Assembly: GCA_039707655.1 (NCBI GenBank) | Contig: CM077665.1 | Location: 441,501,531-441,565,530, forward strand | Length of the DNA stretch: 64,000 nt | Source: Elymus sibiricus | Lineage: Eukaryota > Streptophyta > Magnoliopsida > Poales > Poaceae | Direction: 5' to 3' | In this document: positions 11,019-22,319 of the stretch, piece after piece | Numbering within the stretch: the stretch's first letter is position 1 | Layout of the letters: each line of letters opens with the position of its first letter | Translations under genes and position numbers: made by a program | The notes under the pieces: generated by a model | Database searches by the model: none | What the model saw: only the letters and a program-made list of their open reading frames with translations | Told to the model about the DNA's origin: nothing

Positions 11019-14000
11019 CTATGCGGGGTCCAGGTTAGCCCCGATAGTGAACTGTTGTGATGAGTCGCCCGGAGTGAAATCTACCTGCTTGGTATCATCC
11101 GCCGCAAACTTGAGGGGCGGCTCAGATTCCGTGTTAGGCTTCTTGAGTGGAGTCATGTCTTCCAGGTCAACATTTTCCTTATAAAACTTGAGCTCTGCCT
11201 CCGCACAACTTGACTCTGCGTAAGCTACGTCACCTTCCTCACACTCAATTGCTGTCTTCCGATCACCATGCATGGTAATCGTCCCGTTCAACCCGAGCAT
11301 CTTGAGCTGTAAGTAAACATAGCAAGGCCTAGCCATGAACTTCGCGTAAGCCGGCCGTCCAAACAGAGCGTGATATGGGCTTTTGATTTTGACCACTTCA
11401 AACCACAAGGACTCCACCCTGTAGTTAAATTCATCACCAAAAGCTACCTCCAAAGAAATCTTCCCCACTGGATAAGCCGATTTTCCGGGCACCACACCGT
11501 GAAAAACTGTTGAAGAGGGCTTAAGATCCTTATCAAGCAAACCCATCCGGCTGAAAGTGTCATAATACAGGATGTTGATGCTGCTGCCACCATCCATAAG
11601 CCCTTTAGTGAACACATATCCTCCTACTTGGGGGGAAACTACCAAAGCCAGTTGCCCCGGGTTATCAACACGCGGCGGGTGATCCTCCCTACTCCAAGTT
11701 ATGTCATACTCGGACCACTTCAAATACTGTGGGAGAGCCGGCATGACCGCGTTAACTGCCCGCTTGCGTACCTTCCGGTCTCGCTTGTCGAGGCTGGTTG
11801 TAAGTCCGGCGTACTTCAAATACTGACCCCCACTGAGCTGTTTCGGGTTAGTCTGGTAACCCGATTGGTTATTCTGCTGCTGGCCTCCACCGCCAGGCTG
11901 TTGATGATGACCTCCTTGATTGCCTTGACCCTGGTAACCGGATCCTGAGCCGCCAGCACCAAAGCCGGCTCCTGACCCGCCCGGCCCTGAGCCGCCTGAC
12001 GGACCATTACCGTTATTACGTTGCTGTTGAAGGCTGTAATCCCTGAACTGCCGCATAATACTGCAATCCCTCCAAGTGTGACCTGCTGGCTTATCAGGCC
12101 GGCTATGCTCCGGACAAGGTTTATTGAGCATCTCCTCCAAGTTGAAAGGAGCTTTTCCCTTGTTAAAGGGTGCCCTGAAGTTCCCATTGCCCTTAGCACG
12201 ATTGTTCCCAGTGTTGGTGTTCGCCACCAATTCTGACCCGCCGTCCGGGTTCTTCCGTTTGCCCGGGTTGCTGTTTCCAGCCGCGTTTTGCTGTTGACCC
12301 TTGCCATTGTTACCTTTCTTCCCGTGACCTGATTTCTCATCATCAGAGCCTGGGTCTTTCGTGTTATCAGAGTCTGCATACTTGGTGAGAGCCGCCATGA
12401 GCTCCCCCATGTCTTGGCATGAGCGTTTAAGCCGGCCAAGCTTCTGCTTCAGCGGTGTAAAATGGCAATTCTTCTCCAGAATCAAAACTGCTTGAGCCAC
12501 CGTAATCTGTTCCGAAGAGTGGATGATGGTTGAGACCCGCTGGACCCAGTGATGAGCCGACTCATCATTATGTTGCACGCAATGGTCCAGATCCACAATC
12601 GTCATGGGCTGCTTGCACGTTCCTTGGAAATTTTTGATGAATTTCGCCTTCAACTCGGCCCAGGAATTAATGGTATTGGGTGGCAAGCCCTTTAACCACG
12701 TGCGAGCCGGCCCTTCCAGCATCATGATGAAGTATTTGACACATACTCCATCACTGACGTCCAACATCTCCATGGCCAGCTCATAGCTTTCGATCCAAGC
12801 CTCTGGAGGCAGGTCTGCAGTATAATTGGGCACCTTGCGAAGACCTTTGAAATCCTTTGGCAGACGCTCATTCCGTAGAGCCGGCGCTAAGGACGGCACT
12901 CCCACAGCCCTGGAGGTTACTCCTACCCCTACTGAGACGGAAGGTGCAACTGTGGGTTCCTGATGAGCCGCCGCCGCCGCCAGAGCCGCCGCCTCCCGCT
13001 GTGCTCTCGCCCGATCCACCAGCGCCTGAGCATCCAGAGCCGCCCGATCGACTCGCGGCGGGTTCCGATGTCGTTCACTGCTAGAAACCGCCGGCGACTC
13101 ATAACGCCGGCTGTAGCTGCGGCTGGGGATGGGAGTTGAATGCACGCGGCTCCGGCTGTAAGTATACTTCTCCTGCTGGGCCACCGCCGTCTGCAGGTAT
13201 CCAATAGCGTTCCGCACCTCTTCTGCAAAAGGCGCCTCATCGGGGATGGGGATTGTACCAAGCCGGGTTGCCGCCGCCACCATGTTCTTAGCCGGGTTAG
13301 AATAATGACCCGACGGCGTTGGAAAAGGCTGTGGTGGGGTCGGGTTCCGGCCGGGCGGGTCTTGCCGCTGATGCTGAACCGCCGCCCGGCTTCCAGGTAC
13401 TTCCGCCGTCCGGGTCACGGTCAAAGGTACGTGCCGTCCCGTCCCTGGCGTGTTGAAAAGATTTCTGGCTTCATACTGATCTGGCAAGCGGGATTGATGC
13501 CTCATCCGCTGAACCGCCGCCGCAGACTGCTGCTCTAACTCGAAATGGAAAGCGTCCGCCCTAAGGCGCTCCGCCTCAGCATCCGTCTGAGCCTTCAGCG
13601 CATTGATTTCCTGTTGGACTCCGGTCATCTGGTTCTTCAACCTCGCGATCTCCGCATTACGGGCCGCTTGGTTTTTAGCAGTGACCTCAGTCGCCATCAG
13701 GGTTGTAAGCTCAGTCATCAGATCCAGAAGAACCTGAGCCGGCGGCCTGCCAGCTCCAAACCGAGTCGCACCGGCGGCTGAGCTGCCAGGAGCCGCCGCT
13801 GAACCCGCCATGAAGACGGCAGCGCGGTTCGGCGGCTCATAATCCTACGGCTCATGATACTCCGACTCGGGGTAAGGTTCGACGTAGCCCCCGAGCCCAC
13901 CGTTGTGAAGCTGATAGATTGATTCCGTCTCTCCGCTCGAGGATCCATCCTCTGAACAAATGAGAGTTTCTTCCCGTGACATAGAACCTTCAAGCTCCAT

Positions 14001-14266
14001 GCCCTGGGTGAAGCCGACGAAGACATGCTTCCTGCCCGGGTCGGCACGGGCGGGTTGCACGCGTCGGGCGGGTTGCTCGCGCCGGGCCTGCTCGACGATG
14101 TCAGTGCAGATGTCCGGACCGGGTTCGGATCCGCCGATCTTGCCGATGAAGACGTGGATTCCGCCGAAGGGGACCCAGAAACCGTACTCAATTGAATCGG
14201 CCTCAGGGCCCCAGCCCGCGTCGTCGATGTAGAGCCGGCCGTGGCGACTCTTGGTCATCCTGCCAA
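11019..14266 (-). CDS. Gag-protease polyprotein of inner Tat element
   Basis: The 930-residue open part (13811-11019) starts within gag. It has a coiled-coil segment, a retrotransposon gag domain with PARTWLKGLPPNTINSWAEL, a Gly/Asn/Gln-rich linker, and a retroviral-type aspartic protease with DGGSSINILY as the active-site region and FGRPAYAKFM further on. The N-terminal 150 residues (up to about 14266) are conserved with the outer copy but cut off by a TAG at 13845-13847. The ATG used by the outer copy (17732) is not present here, so the next in-frame ATG would be near 14266. No clear CCHC knuckle is seen. The final TAG (11019-11021) is shared with the outer copy. Confidence 0.85.
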
Positions 14267-14326
14267 CAGCGTACCCCTCGATCCCTGGGAGAGAGCCCTT
14301 TGAGAACTCAACACCACCGAGCGCTA

Positions 14327-14344
14327 GCCCCACGGTGGGCGCCA
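14327..14344 (-). promoter_or_regulatory. PBS of inner Tat element (tRNA-Lys type)
   Basis: On the minus strand this reads TGGCGCCCACCGTGGGGC, complementary to the 3' end of plant tRNA-Lys (…CCCCACGGTGGGCGCCA). It lies two bases from the 5' LTR edge at 14347, where first-strand cDNA synthesis would start. Confidence 0.9.
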
Positions 14345-14346
14345 AC

Positions 14347-14886
14347 TATCGTGGTTTTGTCACAGCAGATGTCCAAAGACTTAGGTTCGAGGCCATCGCT
14401 AAGGCGGTGGACTCAAAGGGGTTGGTCGAGACGAGGGACATGAGCTTACCCAGGTTCGGCCCCTCAAGAAAAGGTAAAAGCCTACGTCCTGCTTGTGTTG
14501 TAATGCTTGGAGTATCGATTACAAGGGAGCGGATTTGCTTGACCTAGTTCTCGATTGATTGGTTTCTGTCTAAGCCGCCCCAGGGCTTCACCTTTATATA
14601 GGAGGTCGAGGCTCTGGGTTACACGAGTCCTAAACCGACTCATACATCGTAGTTGATCCTGTCTCTAAGCCGCCTTGCTATCTTGGGCAAGCCGTCTTCG
14701 GGAGGCTTAACCGCCCGGGTCTTCACACCATCTTTTGTCTCTGGGCCTTCGTCGTGGCCCGTCAGGTAAGCCGCCACGCGGCCTGGCCTTCATCTTCCGG
14801 CCCACCTTACAGGTCTTGGCTACGAGCCGCCAGGTACGACCCGGCCCCTCCTGGGCGGGTCTTACCACGGGGTTATATCCCCAACA
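14347..14886 (-). repeat. 5' LTR of inner Tat element
   Basis: 540 bp, same length as the partner at 1548-2087. Read on the plus strand it begins TATCGTGG (first G changed to A) and ends CCCCAACA; TSD TACTT follows at 14887-14891. On the minus strand a TATATAAA box lies at 14593-14600, the likely gag-pol promoter. Confidence 0.95.
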
Positions 14887-17732
14887 TACTTCCAGGGCAA
14901 TCTTTCCAACCGGATAAGCCGATTTTCCGGGCACTACTCCATGAAAGACCGTCGAAGATGGCTTGAGATCCTTATCAAGCAAGTTCATCCGGCGAAACGT
15001 GTCATAGTATAAGATGTTGATGCTGCTGCCACCATCCATAAGCACCTTGTCGAACACGTAGCCTCCTACTTGGGGGCCACTACCAGGGCTAAATGCCCCG
15101 GGTTATCTACGTGCGGCAGGTGATCCTCCCTGCTCCAAGTTATATCATACTCAGACCACTTCAAGTACTGAGGGAGAGCCGGCATGGCTGCATTAACCAC
15201 CCGCTTGCGCACCTTCTGATCCCGCTTATCAAGGCTTGTCGTAAAGACATGATATTGGCCTCCATTAACCTGTTTTGGATTACTCTGATACCCGGACTGG
15301 TTGTTTTGTTGCTGGCCTCCATTGCCAGATTGCTGGTTATGACCTCCATGGCCTCCCTGACCTTGATAACCAGAACCTGAGCCGCCTGCACCAAAGCCGG
15401 ACCCAGGAGAGCCGGATCCTGATCCGCCGGATGGTCCATTGCCGCCACCCTGATGCTGGTTAATGCTATAATTCCGGAATTCCCGCATGACCCAACAATG
15501 CTTCCAGGCATGAGTGGATGGTTTGTCGGGAACACTATGTTTTGGGCAAGGAGCATTCAACATTGCTTCCATATTGAAAGGCTTAGTCTTGCCGAAAGGC
15601 GGTTTACCATTGCCATTGCCACGGTTGCTCCTAGCATTAGTGTTGGCCACGAGATCTGACCCGCCATCCGGGTGCTTCCGTTTTCCGCCATTGCCATTAT
15701 TATTATTTCCTACCCCACTCTGCTGCTGACCCTTGCCATTGCCATTCTTCTTACCCTTAGCCGATTTCTCCTCATCAGACCCGGGATCCTTTGTACTATC
15801 AGAATCTGCATATTTGGTGAGAGCCGCCATAAGCTCCCCCATATCCTGGCATGAGCGCTTGAGCCGTCCAAGCTTCTGCTTAAGGGGCAAAAAGTGTCAA
15901 TTCTTCTCCAGAATTAGAACCGCCTGAGCTGCCGTGATATTATCAGAGGAGTGGATAATAGTTGAGACCCACCAGACCCAATGATGGGCCGACTCGTCCT
16001 CACGCTGCACACAATGATCCAAATCCACGATCGTCATGGGCTGCTTGCACGTTCCCTGAAAATTCTTGATGAACTTAGCCTTCAACTCGGCCCAGGAATT
16101 AATGGTGTTGGGTGGCAATCCCTTCAACCACGTGCGAGCCGGCCCTTCCCGCATCATGATGAAATACTTGGCGCAGACTGCATCACTGACGTCTAACATC
16201 TCCATGGCTAGCTCATAACTCTCGATCCAAGCCTCCGGAGGCAGATCGGCAGTATAATTTGGCACCTTGTGGGGACCCTTGTAATCCTTCGGCAGGCGTT
16301 CATTTCGTAAATCCGACACTAAGCACGGCACTCCCACAGCCCTGGAGGTTACTCCGGCTCCTACCGAAACAGAAGGTGCTACTGTGGGTTCTTGGTAAGC
16401 CGCCGCAGCCGCCGCCGCTTCTCGCTGAGCTCTTGCACGATCTACGAGCGCCTGGGCATCAACAGCAGGCGGGTCATCCCGTGCCGGGTTCCGACGTCGC
16501 TCGCTGCTAGAGATCGTAGGTGACTCTATATGCGGGCTGTAATTGCGGCTCGGGATAGGGGTCGAGTGCACGCGGCTCCGGCTATAGGTATACTTCTCCT
16601 GTTGCGCCATCGCTGTCTGTAAATACCCAATGGCATTCCGCGCTTCTTCCGCAAAAGGCATTCCATCAGGAATGGGGAGCGCGCCGAGCCTAACTGCCGC
16701 TGCCACCATGTTCTCCACCGGGTTAGAATAATGACCGGGTGGTGTTGGAAAGTGCTGCGGCGGGGTCTGGTTCCTGCGGGGCGGGTCTGGCTGCCGATGC
16801 TGAACCGCCACCCTACTCCCAGGTACTTCCGCCGTCCGGGTTACGGTTAGAGGTGCATTCCGTCCTGTCCCCGGCGTGTTGAAAAGATTCCTCGGCTCAT
16901 ACTGATCCGGCAGGCGGGTCTGCTGCCTCATCCGACGGACTGCATCTGCGGTCTGTTGATCCAGGTCAAGGCGAAAAGCTTCCGCCCTGAGGCGTTCCGA
17001 CTCAACATCCATGTGAGCTTTCAGCGCGTTGATTTCCTTTTGGGCACCGGCCATCTGGTCCTTCAACCTCGCTATCTCTGTGTTACGGGCTGCTTGGTTT
17101 TCGGCCGTGACCTCGGTTCCCATCAGAGTCGTAAGTTCATTCATCAGATCCAGCAAAACTTGAGCCGGTGGCCTGCCTGATCCAGACCCCGTTGCGCCGG
17201 CGGGTGCTGTTCCAGCCACCGTGCTGCCAGAAGCCGGCACCGATCCAGCCATGAAGACAGCGGCTCGGTGCGGCGGCTCATAATATTCCGGGTCATGGTA
17301 GCCCTCGAAGTAGCCCCCAAGCCAGCCATTGTGAAGTTGGTAGATTGATTCCGCCTCCCCGCTCGAGGATCCATCCTCTGAGCAGATGAGGGTTTCCTCC
17401 CGCGACATAGAACCTTCAAGCTCCGTGCCTTGGGTGAAGCCGACGAAGACGTGCTTCCGGCCCGGGTTAACCCGGGCGGGTTGCGCGCGCCGGGCCGGCT
17501 CGACGAGGTCGGTGCAGATGTCCGGCCAGGGCTTAGATCCGCCGATCTTGCCGATGAAGACGTGAATTCCGCCGAAGGGGACCCGGTACCCGTACTCGAT
17601 TGAGTCGGCCTCGGGGCCCCAGCCAGCGTCATCGATGTAGAGCTTGCCGCGGTGACTCTTGGTCATCCTGCCAACGGCGTATCCCTCGATCCCTGGGAGA
17701 GAGCCCTTCGAGTACTCCAAACCACCGAGCAT
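14887..17732 (-). pseudogene. Gag and protease N-terminal part of outer Tat element
   Basis: The gag frame opens at an ATG at 17732 just inside the PBS and runs to a TGA (15897-15899) that replaces the Cys of the EKNCHF block. The same frame resumes from 15890 to 15066 with a Gly/Asn-rich linker. Protease sequence with MDGGSSINIL follows to the TACTT junction at 14887, and continues at 1547-1120. The gag domain has PARTWLKGLPPNTINSW at about 16090-16150. Compared with the inner copy it retains an uninterrupted N-terminus but has lost the central Cys. Confidence 0.85.
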
Positions 17733-17734
17733 CG

Positions 17735-17752
17735 GCCCCACGGTGGGCGCCA
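17735..17752 (-). promoter_or_regulatory. PBS of outer Tat element (tRNA-Lys type)
   Basis: Identical to the inner element's 18-base site, complementary to the 3' end of tRNA-Lys, two bases from the LTR at 17755. Confidence 0.9.
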
Positions 17753-17754
17753 GC

Positions 17755-18268
17755 TGTCGTGGTTTTGTCACGGCAGATGTCCTAATGCAAGGACTTAGGT
17801 GTGAAGCCATCGATACGGCGGTTAACTCGAAGGGGTTGGTCGGGACGAAAGACACAGGTTTACCCAGGTTCGGCCCCTCTCGAAGGAGGTAATAGCCTAC
17901 GTCCTGCTTTGAGTTGTATTGATTGGATATCGATTACAAGGGAGCGGATTCGCTTGACCTAGTACTCGATCAAAGGTTTCGTGGTCTAAGCCGCCCAGGT
18001 AACCCGCCTTTATATACACAGGTCGAGGCCCTGGGCTTACAAGAGTCCGGGCCGGGTCATACTTGATAACCGACCTTGCCTTTAACTACTCCTGCCTTGT
18101 CTGGCAAGTCGCCACCGGTGGCTTATGCCACTGGGTTACGCATTGTCTTCTGGTTCTGGGCCTCTTGGCCCATTGGGCAAGTCACTTCCTGAGCCCGACT
18201 GCTAAGCCGCCAACCTCATGACCCGGCCCCACCTGGGCGGGGCTCACCACGGGGTTATATCCCCAACA
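17755..18268 (-). repeat. 5' LTR of outer Tat element
   Basis: 514 bp beginning TGTCGTGGTTTTGTCAC and ending CCCCAACA on the plus strand. It is clearly diverged from the inner pair, including an extra TAATGCAAGG segment also present in the fragment at 56503. A minus-strand TATATAAA lies at 18009-18016. The likely TSD is CACGG after 18268, with its partner outside the window. Confidence 0.9.
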
Positions 18269-19434
18269 CACGGGGAGGCAAGGGCGACGACCAGGGGTCC
18301 AAGTGCGGCAACTTAGGGTTGGAGGAAACAAACGTTTGAAGATTTAATTTCAAAAGTCGGGTCCGCTGAGATAATATACCCTTCGCTGTCGGTGACACCG
18401 GTTCAAAAATATCGGTGCCACCGAGTTCCTCAACTGTCAGTTGACAGGGAAACTCGGTGAAGCCGAGATTATGGAATCGGTGTTACCGAGATGGGAAAAC
18501 CAGATCAACCCTAGGCATCAATGAAACCGAGATTTTGGAGTTTCTTGCACCGAGTTGCACTGGGGAGGTTTTGGTGGTCAGCTCTTTACGAAACGGAACT
18601 CTGAGCGCTCCTCACACAGAGGGTTCGAGAAGTGCTTGTTCAAGTTTTGTGATGTAGCATGAATATAACTTGAGACGAGAAAGCATAGATAGCTAGAGAG
18701 GGATCCTAGGCATTCTTGTATATCCAATTGGCCAAATAAAAATGAAACCCAAATAACAACAATTGGATATCCTCGAATGAGTAAAGACATGCAGACCAAC
18801 ATGCTCACACAATAAGATGTCAAATGAAATATGGCAAACATGCAAAACCACTCTAGTATCTACCAAGCACTTTGGCGATGACGGAGTCATCTATATATGA
18901 GTATATTGACTTAGGAGCCAAGTAAGAATACTTGATCATAGGTCATACTCATCGTTTAAGCACAAGTGGGGTTACCACTTTTACATAAGGCATTTAATGT
19001 GTTCACATCTTTTAAGAGATGCTTTAACTCAAGTCTTAGAGTAAAGCTCCCCCTTGATGTGACATCCCCCCTAAGAGGGATAAACTAACCTTGGGTTTGT
19101 CGTAGAAGACTTCATGTGGGTGATGTAGTGGTGGATGCTCATAGTTGATTAAGACCATCTTGAGTTGGGAGCAATCCTCGTTGTTTTCTTACTCTTCTCA
19201 CCTACATGGGTTACTCCCACACAAGAGACAAATACAAGGATATCTATGGACATGGAGTGCAATGCATACATGATGATGTCCATGTATTCTTTCATTACCT
19301 TGTCCCTTGCTTACCTTTGAGGAAATGTGTGACTCCTTGAACTATTGCATAAGGTTGGAGTTGATTGCAAATAGTCCTTGCCAATAATGAATGTGAGTGA
19401 AATTCATTGGCGGAGTCACCCCTCAAGAACTTCT
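18269..19434 (-). other. 3' untranslated region of outer Copia (pol deleted)
   Basis: This matches, on the minus strand, the region after pol in the inner Copia: 18890-19080 aligns with about 40930-41100, and 19150-19250 with about 40790-40870. At 18380-18560 it carries several TCGGTG...ACCGA palindromes like those in the LTRs. It abuts gag (19435) directly, where roughly 3.3 kb of pol would be expected. Confidence 0.75.
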
Positions 19435-20985
19435 CTAGTTCTTCTTCTTTGGGATCCACATCAACTTGATGGGAATCCTTGGAGTTGAAGTAGCACTTGT
19501 AGAAGTTGAGCTTGTGGTAGCCTTGGGAACCCACTTGACCAAAGCTTGGGATTCATCTTCATATGAGTCAATCTCCTCTTGAAGCTTGTCCTTGCCCTTG
19601 AGTTTGTGGTCTTGTGGTGGAAGGTCATCTTGAGCTTTTGTTCCCTTGGGGAGAGTATGTTCATACTTCTCCTTTTGAGGAACAAACTTGGGCTTGGGGT
19701 ATTGACCTTCTTCCCATTCAACTCCATTGGCGTTGAAGTAGCCAATGCCATGGTTCTTCCGGTATCCTCCATGCTTGTGTACAATTTCCTCGAATTGCTT
19801 ACATCCAGCAAGACTTTTGTAGATACCCTTTTCTATAATCCCTTTTAATAGATCATTTTCTTGCTCAAGTGTAACTTGGCTAAGAGAATAATTAGTGGAA
19901 TCAATAGAACTACTAGAAGCAATATCATTAGATTTATCATTTTTATTGCTACTAGTTGAAGAACCTTTCTTGCCTTTGTTACTAGATTGCTTAGTCTTAA
20001 CTTGTGGAATAAATGTAGACAAGAGTAGTCGTTTGGCTAGATAAGAATAAGTCTTCTTTCGGAGATCGTCATTGATTGCTTTAAGAAACTCATGTTCTTG
20101 CTCCAAATTGAGCTTCTCGAAGCTTAGCTTCTCATGAGTTCTTACAAGCTCTCCATGATCTTCTAAAGTAGATTCATGGGCTAACTTAAGAATGTTTAAT
20201 TCTGTAGTTAGTAGTTCTATTTCCTTCTTATCATCATCACATGACTTATCTTGACTAGCATGATCATTATCTAGCTCATTTTGACTAATATCACTAGTTT
20301 TATCAAATAGCAAGTCATCATCTCCAGGTAAGTCATCCTCATCACTATTGAAATCAGTGTATTCGGGGTGTGATACTTTGGGGCCTTTAGCCATGAAGCA
20401 ACTTCCACTCCCTTCATTTGGTGAGTCAAATATGTCGTAGGAGTTGGAGGAAATGAGTGCAAGTCTGGCAACACCTTCATCTTGACTATGGTCGGAGTCG
20501 GAGTGATAGCTTCTCTCGGAGTGGTTGTCGGATTCGGAGCTGGAAACCCATTCACCAACATGAGCTTGATGTCTTATTCTTGTGTAGCTCCTGGTGTACT
20601 TGTCCTTCTTCTCCGAGTCCCTACTTCTCCTTGGGGGTCTTCGTTCATAACGATCATCTCTACTCCTTCTCTCTCTTCGAGGTGACTCATCTCTTGAGCT
20701 CTTTCTTCTAGGTGACTCTTCTCTTCTTTTGTGGGGGGCCGAGCACTCATTGGAGTAGTGTCTGGGCCTTCCACAATTGTAAAAATTCCGGTCACGACTA
20801 GATGAACACTTCTCTTCATATCTTAAATTGGAGTTTCTCTCTTTGCCTCTACTCTTGTAGAACTTGTTGAATTTCTTGATCATGAGGCTTATCTCTTCAT
20901 TGGTTACAAGGTTGTCACTTGATGTAGCGGGAGTGTCACTTGTAGCTTTGTAAGCACCGCTTGACTTTGTGTGAAGTTCTTCTTT
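19435..20985 (-). pseudogene. Gag C-terminal part of outer Copia, with zinc-knuckle region
   Basis: About 516 codons continuing the gag at 33924-34553 after removal of the CACTA element and one TTT. A CCHC-like segment YNCGRPRHYSNEC is followed by an Arg/Ser/Asp-rich stretch, an acidic segment and a predicted coiled coil (LNLEQEHEFLKAINDDLRKK). The first Cys of the knuckle is Phe, so zinc binding is doubtful. It ends at a stop at 19435-19437 after a basic tail. The likely role of the family is capsid formation and RNA binding. Confidence 0.8.
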
Positions 20986-21009
20986 CACTAGTAGAAAACA
21001 GACCTTTTG
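20986..21009 (+). repeat. Left terminal inverted repeat of CACTA
   Basis: Starts CACTAGTAGAAAACAGACC. The reverse complement of the right end (33897-33920) is CACTAGTAGAAAACATACC, with one mismatch over about 24 bp. Confidence 0.95.
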
Positions 21010-21017
21010 TCCAAAGC

Positions 21018-21264
21018 ATTAGTCCCGGTCTGGTTTTGAACCGGCACTAATGTGACCATTAGTCCTGGTTTGGGACGGGCATCATTAGTCCCGGTTCGTT
21101 CCGGACCTATAGTCCCGGTTCGTAACACGAACCGGGACTAAAGGGGTGGTGGCAGGCTGGTGTCAGCCTGGGGCCCCACGATCACCTTTAGTCCCGGTTC
21201 GTGCCACGAACCGGGACTATAGGCTCACCTTTAGTCCCAGTTCGTGGCACGAACCAGGACTAAA
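21018..21264. repeat. Left subterminal palindromes of CACTA
   Basis: Palindromes of the form TAGTCCCGGTTCG...CGAACCGGGACTA at 21110-21140, 21189-21219 and 21230-21264, plus degenerate copies from 21018. Such subterminal repeats bind the element's DNA-binding protein in En/Spm. They end right before AAATATCCCCTA (about 21262), a possible TATA region for the tnp2 unit. Confidence 0.85.
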
Positions 21265-21775
21265 TATCCCCTATTTGAACCCTCCGGCCAGCCCGAGCAC
21301 ACTCCTCCCTGTTTTTCCCCTTCTTCCTCTCCTTTGTTCTTCCCCTTGCTCGAGCTCACCTCCATTTTTGCCAAAATTTGTCAAGATTTGGAGGCACCCC
21401 ATCCATCCAAGTGTTCACAAAGGTTAGCAACTTTGTCCTTTCATCTCTCATTGCTAGATTAGCTCTTGCAATGCTCTATAAGTATAGTGATTTGTGGGTT
21501 TTAGTTTGGGAGTATTTATATGTGGTAGTTTATTTGATTTATATGCAATTTGAGCTCAAATTAACTTCTTACTTTGCATGTGTAGGTGTGGTTTACTTAG
21601 TGCCTTCCCGTCCCCATCCTAACCACCGTCGATCGCCCGCACCGTCCCGTCGCCGGCACCACCTTGGTGAGCCTCTTGTTCTTATCCTTTTTATAAAAAA
21701 AATCATGTTTGTAAGATTTAGATAGTTACTTGTATATTTTTCTTACCTATATGGTTGTTTGTTATACATAGTGGC

Positions 21776-22227
21776 ATGGTTTTGATATCCGTCCCCGTCG
21801 GCCCTCGTCCGGTTTATGATTCGGATGTGGTATATACTCTCTTTTATAACTATTTGTTGCATTTCGTGTTTATGACAATTATGCCCATCAAGTTGACATA
21901 GATATTTTTATCTAGGAGGTATGTGAACCGGAAATTGCAACCGACATAGATATTCTTGTCAAGAAGTTAAATTTAGTTGAAAAAGAAAACGAGTATTTGA
22001 AAGAAAAATTTAAAAGAGTTGAAGAAGAGAAGATGAAACTGGAGTTGTATGTTGCCGATGTCGTCGATGATCACAAGATCAAGATGGATGCAATGCGCTT
22101 GAAGATTAGAAAATTTAAAAAATATGCCATTGATAGTGAGGCTTGGTATCACTATGCTGTTGGATCAATTGTTACCTTAGTTGTGATCTTGATTGCATTT
22201 TTTGTTGCATTTAAATGCTTTAGCTAG
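21776..22227 (+). CDS. Small two-exon CACTA gene: coiled coil plus one membrane segment
   Basis: I infer exon 1 at 21776-21829 (18 codons), an 86-bp GT-AG intron (21830-21915) and exon 2 at 21916-22227, giving about 121 residues. The middle is Lys/Glu-rich and looks coiled-coil (KRVEEEKMKLELYVADVV). Near the C-terminus a hydrophobic run IVTLVVILIAFFVAFKCF could span a membrane. It lies about 90 bp upstream of the transposase ATG on the same strand. I recall similar short ORFs in Triticeae CACTA elements but know no function. No stop or shift is visible. Confidence 0.55.
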
Positions 22228-22319
22228 AGAGTTTGTATGTTGTTTTATGAGAACAAGTGTGTATGAACTTTATGTATGAACTTGTATTAATTTGGTCTTT
22301 TCGGTGTTGTGTAATGAAG

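Larger units (their letters stand above)
1548..14886 (-). mobile_element. Inner full-length Tat-type Gypsy element with antisense gene
   Basis: A 13.3-kb minus-strand element bounded by 540-bp LTRs (1548-2087 and 14347-14886) and a perfect 5-bp TSD TACTT (1543-1547, 14887-14891). From its 5' end it has the PBS, gag-protease, an in-frame TAG, RT, RNase H and integrase (to about 7822), then roughly 5.7 kb holding tandem repeats and a multi-exon gene on the opposite strand. An antisense ORF between pol and the 3' LTR is a known Tat-lineage feature. By eye the LTRs differ at about 13 of 540 positions (2.4%), suggesting insertion roughly 0.9 Myr ago under a 1.3e-8 clock. Internal stops make this copy non-autonomous. 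Confidence 0.95.
1..18268 (-). mobile_element. Outer Tat-type Ty3/Gypsy retrotransposon, truncated by the left window edge
   Basis: A minus-strand LTR retrotransposon whose 5' LTR (17755-18268), PBS, gag and protease lie at the right and whose RT runs off position 1. It is interrupted at its protease by a complete element of the same family (1548-14886). Removing that insert and one TACTT copy joins the protease sequence at 1547 to the continuation at 14892, and the join aligns with the uninterrupted protease at about 11440-11460. The order gag-protease-RT and a tRNA-Lys PBS fit Tat-lineage Gypsy elements. It inserted into the 3' region of the outer Copia element, which begins at 18269. The other LTR is outside the window. 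Confidence 0.9.

Noticed and set aside
14327..14344. tRNA 3'-end-like sequences (also 17735, 56061, 36466, 34593) as tRNA genes
   Set aside because: Only the last 12-18 bases are present and each abuts an LTR, so they are primer-binding sites.
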